From the NCBI GenBank assembly GCA_029863035.1, contig JAOTWH010000063.1, forward strand, positions 1 to 10,954: a stretch of 10,954 bases of DNA, given 5' to 3'. A model generated the notes under the pieces. It was given only the letters and a program-made list of their open reading frames with translations, did no database searches and was not told where the DNA came from. The DNA comes from Acidimicrobiia bacterium. Its GTDB lineage: Bacteria > Actinomycetota > Acidimicrobiia > UBA5794 > JAOTWH01. This document shows, piece by piece, positions 6,399 to 10,954 of this stretch; position 1 is the first letter of the stretch; each line of letters starts with the position of its first letter. Position numbers and translations under genes: made by a program.

Positions 6399-6559
6399 AG
6401 ACGTCTCGTGCGCGAAAGTTTTGCCTAGCCCAAAGCGGGAAAACCGCCACCCATCGCCGCACCACTCATGGATGAGCGCACATAATCTCCTTTCCTCTTC
6501 TTGCGAATCTGCCCCCCGATGGCAAGCCGAGATCAACCCTTAGGCGCGTTTTGTCGTTC

Positions 6560-6589
6560 TTGAAGCGCACCTATCCGCCTTCATATACT
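6560..6589 (+). promoter_or_regulatory. Probable dnaA promoter
   Basis: TTGAAG (6560-6565), an 18-bp spacer and TATACT (6584-6589) form a good sigma-A-type promoter on the + strand. The predicted transcript starts near 6596 and carries a leader of about 140 nt before the dnaA GTG. Two inverted DnaA boxes lie within the leader DNA, consistent with autoregulation by DnaA. Confidence 0.6.
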
Positions 6590-6689
6590 CGCTCTCCCCA
6601 AGCGAGGGACCGACTTCCCCGACGGGCATCGGGATGAATGCACGCTCCGGAATGCCGCGCTGGGGGCGCGATTCTGACAACGAAGAGTG

Positions 6690-6721
6690 TTTTCCACAGC
6701 TGTGGGCATCGGTGTGGAAAA
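6690..6721. promoter_or_regulatory. Inverted pair of DnaA boxes in the dnaA leader
   Basis: TTTTCCACA (6690-6698) is mirrored exactly by TGTGGAAAA (6713-6721); both differ by one base from the consensus TTATCCACA. The left box is fused to a 12-bp palindrome CCACAGCTGTGG (6694-6705). The pair ends 15 bp before the dnaA start and abuts its ribosome-binding site, so bound DnaA could block transcription elongation or initiation (inference). The rest of the 398-bp rpmH-dnaA gap shows only the two promoters and, on the minus strand, two tiny open frames. Confidence 0.7.
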
Positions 6722-6736
6722 GGAAGGACGGTCTAG

Positions 6737-8119
6737 GTGGAACCCCAAAGCAAACCGGAACAGTGGGGCGAGTTCCAGATTGCTCTGCGTAGCCGGGTGA
6801 CGCCAGTCACCTGGCAGACCTGGCTTGAACCCTTGCAGCCTGCCGATGTCGCAGGTGAGCGCGTAAAGCTGTTGGCGCCCAGCGAGTTCCATCTGCGATG
6901 GGTGATCGACAAGTACCTCGACCCCATCGAGGAAGCCGCCGCTGTCGCCTTCGGCGAGATGGCTGTTGTGGAATTGGAGGCAAGCCCAGATCCCATTCTG
7001 GCTGGCTTCGAGGACTCCGAAGACGATGGTGACGACACCGACGTCGGCGTCCCACCGAGCGAGCCCCACCATCAACCGCAGCCGAGCGAGCATTCTGCGC
7101 TCGTCCCTAAATACCAGTTCGAGAACTTCGTTGTTGGCCCCTCGAATCGATTCGCTCACGCCGCCGCTATGGCGGTGTCGGAACAACCTGGGCGACACTA
7201 CAACCCACTTTTCATCTACGGCGAAGCTGGGCTGGGAAAGACCCACCTCCTCCATGCTGTTGGCCAACAGAGCCGAGACCTTTATCCCACCATGGAGGCC
7301 CGCTACGTGACATCAGAGAACTTCTTCAATCACTTCATCGAAGGCATTCGTCGCAAGCGTATGGATCAGTTCAAGGACCGGTACCGCAATGTTGACATCC
7401 TCTTGCTGGACGACGTCCAGTTCTTTGAGGGCAAAGAACAGATCCTCGAGGAGTTCTTCCACACGTTCAACGCTCTTTATGAGTCTGGAAAGCAGTTGGT
7501 AATCAGCTCGGATCGACATCCCAAGCACCTGTCGACGCTTGAGGATCGCCTTCGCAGCCGCTTCGAATGGGGCCTGCTTACCGACATCCAGCCCCCCGAC
7601 GTCGAGACCCGTCTTGCCATTCTCCGCAAGAACGCCGAGTTCGCCCCGCGGCCCGTGCCAAAACCGGTGCTCGAGTTCATTGCCAACCACGTTTCCACCA
7701 ACATCCGCGAGCTGGAGGGTGCGCTGACTCGAGTCACCGCTTACGCGGCCCTCACCTCGCAGAGCATCAACCTCGAGATGGCGCAAGATGTCCTCCAGGA
7801 TCTGGTCGCCCAAAGCGGCGCGGGCCGTGTGGTCACGCCACAAGACATAATCAACGCAACATCGGCCTCGTTCGGCGTATCCACCGACGACCTGTGCGGT
7901 CCCAGCCGCAAGCAACCCCTGGCTCGTGCCCGTCAGATAGCCATGTACCTGTGCCGAGAGCTCACCGACCTGTCCCTCCCGAAGATCGGCAAGGAGTTCG
8001 GGGGGCGCGACCACACAACGGTGATGCACGGATTGGACAAAGTCCGCCAGGTGATGCAGAGCGACCAACGAATCTTCGATCAAGTCACAGCCTTGTCCCA
8101 GAACCTGAGGAGAACGTGA
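6737..8119 (+). CDS. dnaA: Chromosomal replication initiator protein DnaA
   Basis: DnaA is the AAA+ initiator that binds DnaA boxes, oligomerises with ATP on oriC and melts the origin. The start is GTG 6737, with AGGAAGG 9 nt upstream. The product has 460 residues. Domain I (about 8-82, [20 protein letters not shown]) is the oligomerisation and helicase-interaction domain. Domain II is a short acidic, Pro/His-containing linker (about 83-123). Domain III contains Walker A GEAGLGKT (162-169), Walker B ILLLDD (221-226) and the RLRSRFEWG segment around R275. Domain IV ends in the DNA-binding signature [11 protein letters not shown] (422-432). The linker is much shorter than in Streptomyces DnaA. 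All catalytic and DNA-binding motifs appear intact. Confidence 0.98.
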   Translation: MEPQSKPEQWGEFQIALRSRVTPVTWQTWLEPLQPADVAGERVKLLAPSEFHLRWVIDKYLDPIEEAAAVAFGEMAVVELEASPDPILAGFEDSEDDGDDTDVGVPPSEPHHQPQPSEHSALVPKYQFENFVVGPSNRFAHAAAMAVSEQPGRHYNPLFIYGEAGLGKTHLLHAVGQQSRDLYPTMEARYVTSENFFNHFIEGIRRKRMDQFKDRYRNVDILLLDDVQFFEGKEQILEEFFHTFNALYESGKQLVISSDRHPKHLSTLEDRLRSRFEWGLLTDIQPPDVETRLAILRKNAEFAPRPVPKPVLEFIANHVSTNIRELEGALTRVTAYAALTSQSINLEMAQDVLQDLVAQSGAGRVVTPQDIINATSASFGVSTDDLCGPSRKQPLARARQIAMYLCRELTDLSLPKIGKEFGGRDHTTVMHGLDKVRQVMQSDQRIFDQVTALSQNLRRT

Positions 8120-8248
8120 TTCTTACCAACACCCTCCGCGGCCAGCCCCCGATACCTGGGGATAGCTCCCGTATTGTCCCCATAGCCTGTGGGTTGTATT
8201 CACCAGTCGCGAGCACGATGATTCACTCTTGTCCACTATCCACACCCC

Positions 8249-8266
8249 CTACTACTACTTCTTCTA
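8249..8266 (+). promoter_or_regulatory. DnaA-trio tract (origin unwinding element)
   Basis: Six consecutive triplets CTA CTA CTA CTT CTT CTA follow DnaA box 8236-8244 after a CCCC spacer. On the complementary strand these are repeats of 3'-GAT/GAA-5', the DnaA-trio element first defined in B. subtilis oriC, where a DnaA filament engages single-stranded DNA for unwinding. The A/T-rich 8267-8290 next to it would be the melted region. Function here is inferred from layout. Confidence 0.65.
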
Positions 8267-8285
8267 GGTTTAGATAAAGAAGTAG
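8255..8285. repeat. Inverted repeat in the unwinding region
   Basis: CTACTTCTT (8255-8263) and AAGAAGTAG (8277-8285) are perfect 9-bp inverted arms around a 13-nt A/T-rich centre. The left arm is part of the DnaA-trio tract, so the right arm presents trio-like triplets on the opposite strand. A hairpin in melted DNA or in the dnaN leader RNA is possible. Confidence 0.75.
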
Positions 8286-8299
8286 AGAAAGAAGCAGCT

Positions 8300-9376
8300 G
8301 TGCGTATCCGAGCAGAAAGAGACGATCTAGCCGACGTCCTGGGCAGGGCCTCACGCGCTGTAAGCACGCGCTCGGCGCTGGAGATCCTTCAGGGAGTTCT
8401 TTGTACCGTTTCGGGTAAAGAGCTGACGGTGACGGCTACCGACCTCGAGCTAACGATCCGTACCGCACTAACCGTCGAGGCGATGGAGGAAGGCTCGACC
8501 GTGATCCCGGCCCGGCTCGCCGCCGAGGCCGTTCGCAAGATGCCGCCAGGCGCGGTGTCTCTTGCCAGCCATGACGGCGAGGTAGAGATCACCGGCAACG
8601 GGCCGCGCTTCGCCCTTCGTGAGTTCAACGCCGCGGACTTCCCTCAGATCGAGGCCCCTGACGAGACCGGCGGTGTGACAATGGACGGAGATGTGTTCAC
8701 CTCGGCGATCGCTCAGGTGGGCACCGCAGCCTCCCTCGACGAGGCAAGGCCCATTCTCACCGGAATCCACTTCGCCGCCGAGGGCGAGTCGCTGCGGATG
8801 GTGGCGACGGACTCCTATCGCCTAGCCGTGCGGGACCTTCCCGGCGTGGCCCCTCAAGAGGGCCTGGTTCCCGTCAGGGCGTTGCGCGAGCTATCGAAGA
8901 GCATCGGCGCACCGAAGCTGACGGCGCTCATCGGGGAGCGATCAGCGTCTTTCCACAGCGACGCAGGGATAATGAGCGCTCGCCTCATCGAGGGGACGTT
9001 TCCCAACTACCGCCAACTCCTGCCGGAGGCCCACGAGGGTCGGCTAGTGGTGTCAAAGGATGAACTCCTTGACGCCGTGGCGCGCGCATCGCTGGTGGCT
9101 GAAGACCACATCCCCCTGCGCCTCTCGCTCGGCTCCGGCGGCGTCGACATGGCGGTGCAGCGCCAGGAAGTTGGTGGGGAAACGGAGCACATCAACGGCG
9201 AGTATGAAGGGCCGGAAATCACGATCGCTTTCAACCCGCGCTACCTCAGCGACGGCCTCAACGCTCTCGACGACGATCGCGTAGTTCTCGAGGTCCAGGA
9301 CGAGCACAAGCCAGGCTTGTTGTATGGCGCGGGCTCGCAGGACTTCCGCTATCTGTTGATGCCGGTCCGGCTCTGA
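8300..9376 (+). CDS. dnaN: DNA polymerase III subunit beta (sliding clamp)
   Basis: DnaN forms the ring-shaped processivity clamp that tethers DNA polymerase and many repair proteins to DNA. The product has 358 residues from GTG 8300, with only a weak purine-rich AGAAAG stretch upstream. It opens MRIRAERDDLADVLGRASRAVSTRS and ends in the characteristic YLLMPVRL. Three clamp domains of similar size fit the length: about 1-118, 119-240 and 241-358. Family motifs include the N-terminal LEILQGVL and ATDLELTIRT, and the central LTGIHF and ATDSYRLAVR. It is slightly shorter than E. coli DnaN (366). recF follows after 4 bp, so co-expression is likely. Confidence 0.97.
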   Translation: MRIRAERDDLADVLGRASRAVSTRSALEILQGVLCTVSGKELTVTATDLELTIRTALTVEAMEEGSTVIPARLAAEAVRKMPPGAVSLASHDGEVEITGNGPRFALREFNAADFPQIEAPDETGGVTMDGDVFTSAIAQVGTAASLDEARPILTGIHFAAEGESLRMVATDSYRLAVRDLPGVAPQEGLVPVRALRELSKSIGAPKLTALIGERSASFHSDAGIMSARLIEGTFPNYRQLLPEAHEGRLVVSKDELLDAVARASLVAEDHIPLRLSLGSGGVDMAVQRQEVGGETEHINGEYEGPEITIAFNPRYLSDGLNALDDDRVVLEVQDEHKPGLLYGAGSQDFRYLLMPVRL

Positions 9377-9380
9377 TTTC

Positions 9381-10478
9381 ATGCGCCTCGGCTGGCTCGA
9401 GCTGACGGACTTCCGCAGCTACCACCACCTCCGCCTGGAGCCCGAACCCTCCATCAATATCTTCGTGGGCTCGAACGGAGCAGGAAAGAGCAACCTGTTG
9501 GAGGCCGTGTCCTACCTGGCGCGCCTCAGATCTTTCCGTAAGGCCCCTGATACCGCCCTCATCGCCGTGGAAGCAGATAGTGCGGTAGTTAGGGGCGAAT
9601 TCAAGACCGACGCCACTTCGGCCCTCGTAGAGGTTGAGTTGCCGCGCGTTGGACGAAGAAGGGTCCAGCTCAACGGCAAGCGCCCCAAGCGCAACGCCGA
9701 CCTGCTCATCCAAGTGAGGATGGTGGTCTTTCTGCCGGACGACCTCAACCTGGTGAAGGGACCGCCTTCTGGCCGCCGCGACTACCTCGACGACTTGGCG
9801 GCCCAGCTGTGGCCAATCGCGGCGGGAGAACAAGCCGACTACGACAAGGCGCTCAAACAACGCAACGCCTTGTTGCGCAACGAAGGCCACGCCGCCGATG
9901 CCGCCGCGCTCGATGTGTGGGACGAGCAGATCGCAACGGTTGGCGCCGCCATCATCGCCCGTCGCGTCGGGCTGGTGGAAAGTCTGTCGCCGATGTTGAA
10001 GGCGAGCTATGCCGAGATCAGCGCTGGGCCCGCCGAGGTGGCCTGGAGCTACGAGGCCAAGGTGTTGGGACCCATCACAGCCGGGCACATGCCACACGAC
10101 GCGGCGGAGCGGCTCTTGGAGGGCTTGGCGCAGCGACGTCGGCTGGACATGGATCGCAAAGTGACGACAGTGGGGCCCCATCGCGACGAGCCATCGCTCA
10201 CCCTTGGCGTGGGTGACTCCAGGACTCTGGCCAGCCAAGGAGAGCAACGGTCTCTTGCCTTGGCCTTGAGACTCAGCGCATTCGACCTCATCACGGACCA
10301 GACCGGCGAAGTTCCACTTCTTCTGCTCGACGATGTTTTCAGCGAGCTCGACCACGGGCGGACCGCTGGCGTGGTGGCTCGCCTCCCCAACGCCCAGGTG
10401 TTCATCACGACCGCGCGACCAGAAGATGTCCCAGTCAAAGGCCATCATTGGTCGGTAAGTGAAGGAGCCATCGCGTGA
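9381..10478 (+). CDS. recF: DNA replication and repair protein RecF
   Basis: RecF is an SMC-like ATPase that helps load RecA at single-strand gaps through the RecFOR pathway. The product has 365 residues. The N-terminal LTDFRSYHHLRL and the Walker A GSNGAGKS (30-37) are clear. The ABC signature is SQGEQRSLALALRL (from about 285), followed by Walker B LLLLDD (313-318) and the D-loop ELD (322-324). No Shine-Dalgarno sequence is seen before ATG 9381; with only 4 bp between the dnaN stop and this ATG, translational coupling is likely. The gene ends with a GTGA overlap with the next gene. Confidence 0.97.
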   Translation: MRLGWLELTDFRSYHHLRLEPEPSINIFVGSNGAGKSNLLEAVSYLARLRSFRKAPDTALIAVEADSAVVRGEFKTDATSALVEVELPRVGRRRVQLNGKRPKRNADLLIQVRMVVFLPDDLNLVKGPPSGRRDYLDDLAAQLWPIAAGEQADYDKALKQRNALLRNEGHAADAAALDVWDEQIATVGAAIIARRVGLVESLSPMLKASYAEISAGPAEVAWSYEAKVLGPITAGHMPHDAAERLLEGLAQRRRLDMDRKVTTVGPHRDEPSLTLGVGDSRTLASQGEQRSLALALRLSAFDLITDQTGEVPLLLLDDVFSELDHGRTAGVVARLPNAQVFITTARPEDVPVKGHHWSVSEGAIA

Positions 10479-10774
10479 CCGAGCCATCTCAACTGGGAGA
10501 GCTATTGGAGGGCCTGCTGGCCGGGATGGGAGTGGCGCGGCCCATCGACGCCGCCGAGCTCGTGGGGCGTTGGGACGCACTGGCCGGCGACCCATTCGCC
10601 GGTCGCTCTCGACCGGTGCACCTTCACGACGGCGAGCTGGTCGTCGAGGTAGCCGACGGCGCCACGGCCACCTTGTTGCGCTATCACGAACCGGACTTAG
10701 TTGCTCGCCTCGCCGCCGAGTTGGGACAAGGCCTGGTGAGCTCAATCCGGACCCGAGTTGTTCGTCCCGCATAG
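10475..10774 (+). CDS. dciA: DUF721 protein, DciA-like replicative helicase operator
   Basis: DciA proteins (DUF721) load or regulate the DnaB replicative helicase in the many bacteria lacking DnaC/DnaI; the mycobacterial homologue lies between recF and gyrB. This 99-residue protein occupies the same site. Residues about 28-41 (ELVGRWDALAGDPF) match the family's W..xxG core, and the following HLHDGELVVEVADGATATLLRYHEPDLVARL matches the LxVxxxSxxxAxxL pattern of the KH-like fold. The start GTG 10475 overlaps the recF stop (GTGA) and has AAGGAG 7 nt upstream (10462-10467). It is shorter than the mycobacterial protein, seemingly lacking its longer N-terminal extension. Confidence 0.85.
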   Translation: MTEPSQLGELLEGLLAGMGVARPIDAAELVGRWDALAGDPFAGRSRPVHLHDGELVVEVADGATATLLRYHEPDLVARLAAELGQGLVSSIRTRVVRPA

Positions 10775-10954
10775 TGGTATGCTTGACGACTAAGAGTGTC
10801 TTTCGCAACCGAATTCGGCCCGGTATGTCCTTGGTCGCGGCCCTTGCTATTTTGGCCCAAAAAGCGCGAAAAATGCCCTTCTACCAGGGGTTTTACCCCC
10901 CAGTAGATGAGGCCGGAACCGCGCAAACACGGTATAATCACATGGTTGTCACTG
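10775..10954 (+). promoter_or_regulatory. Noncoding leader/promoter region, presumably upstream of gyrB
   Basis: No gene is supported in these last 180 bases. An extended -10 sequence TGGTATGCT lies at 10775-10783, and a perfect TATAAT lies at 10933-10938 with no good -35 at 17-18 bp. Between them are a small palindrome TTTTGGCCCAAAA (10850-10862) and an imperfect hairpin (10881-10906: CTAC/GTAG and GGGG/CCCC with an internal loop). The position after dciA suggests gyrB downstream, possibly with supercoiling-responsive promoters (inference). Confidence 0.4.

Larger units (their letters stand above)
8120..8299. other. oriC: Putative oriC (dnaA-dnaN intergenic spacer)
   Basis: The 180-bp spacer has no gene and is flanked by dnaA and dnaN, the standard origin position. 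Near-consensus DnaA boxes (TTATCCACA/TTGTCCACA) read: CTATCCCCA (minus, 8157-8165), TTGTCCCCA (plus, 8174-8182), CAACCCACA (minus, 8188-8196; weak), TTGTCCACT (plus, 8229-8237) and CTATCCACA (plus, 8236-8244). After the last box come CCCC and a triplet tract, then the A/T-rich stretch 8267-8298. It is much smaller than the roughly 0.5-1 kb spacers of mycobacteria and streptomycetes. Gene orientation diverges around this region, which supports its being the origin. Confidence 0.8.

Noticed and set aside
6435..6447. Short hairpin GCGG/CCGC near rpmH
   Set aside because: The stem is only 4 bp with no T-tract in a useful place, so it is not a convincing terminator or attenuator.
6581..7267. 228-residue minus-strand frame across the dnaA promoter and 5' end
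   Set aside because: It would cover the dnaA promoter and DnaA boxes and is antisense to dnaA domain I; no family features are visible.
7313..8083. 256-residue minus-strand frame
   Set aside because: It lies fully antisense to dnaA, with no plausible start signal or known motif.
8949..8957. DnaA-box-like CTTTCCACA inside dnaN
   Set aside because: It is a single isolated near-match within coding sequence, as expected by chance.
9258..10808. 516-residue open frame on the minus strand
   Set aside because: It is antisense to recF and dciA, whose motifs are unmistakable; the translation is low in recognisable motifs and its length reflects GC-rich codon use.

Overview
This window is the chromosomal replication-origin region of a high-GC Gram-positive bacterium. 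Gene order is trxA, cwlM-like, parB, parA, rsmG, khpB (jag), yidC, yidD, rnpA, rpmH, dnaA, oriC, dnaN, recF, dciA, with gyrB expected just beyond the right edge. The order matches the classic actinobacterial origin, including the trx-cwlM-parB-parA block known from mycobacteria. The moderately high GC content and the compact genes suggest a lineage such as Acidimicrobiia, but that placement is inference.

Left arm (1-1259, + strand): the 3' end of a thioredoxin gene, a clear intrinsic terminator, and a CwlM-type protein with two peptidoglycan-binding domains and an amidase fold that has lost its zinc-binding histidines. Middle (1288-6338, - strand): eight closely packed or overlapping genes. 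They cover chromosome partitioning (ParB, ParA), 16S rRNA methylation (RsmG), RNA binding (KhpB), membrane protein insertion (YidC, YidD), tRNA 5' processing (RnpA) and ribosomal protein L34. A near-consensus parS site sits in the khpB-rsmG gap.

The 398-bp rpmH-dnaA gap holds divergent promoters and a pair of perfectly inverted DnaA boxes in the dnaA leader. Right arm (6737-10774, + strand): dnaA, a very compact 180-bp dnaA-dnaN spacer that looks like oriC, then dnaN, recF and dciA. The oriC spacer contains several degenerate DnaA boxes. Two of them overlap and are followed by a GC clamp and six DnaA-trio triplets, which is the architecture of a basal origin unwinding system. From rpmH leftward and dnaA rightward, genes run away from oriC, so transcription is co-directional with replication except for trxA and cwlM.

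The most unusual points are: rnpA has no canonical start codon where its conserved N-terminus begins; YidC has Asn instead of the conserved groove Arg; the CwlM-like protein is an evident pseudoamidase; KhpB carries a basic Gly/Arg-rich linker and an Asp-rich tail built from perfect 42-bp repeats; and oriC has a short, readable DnaA-trio tract. No mobile element, CRISPR array, tRNA or rRNA gene was seen.
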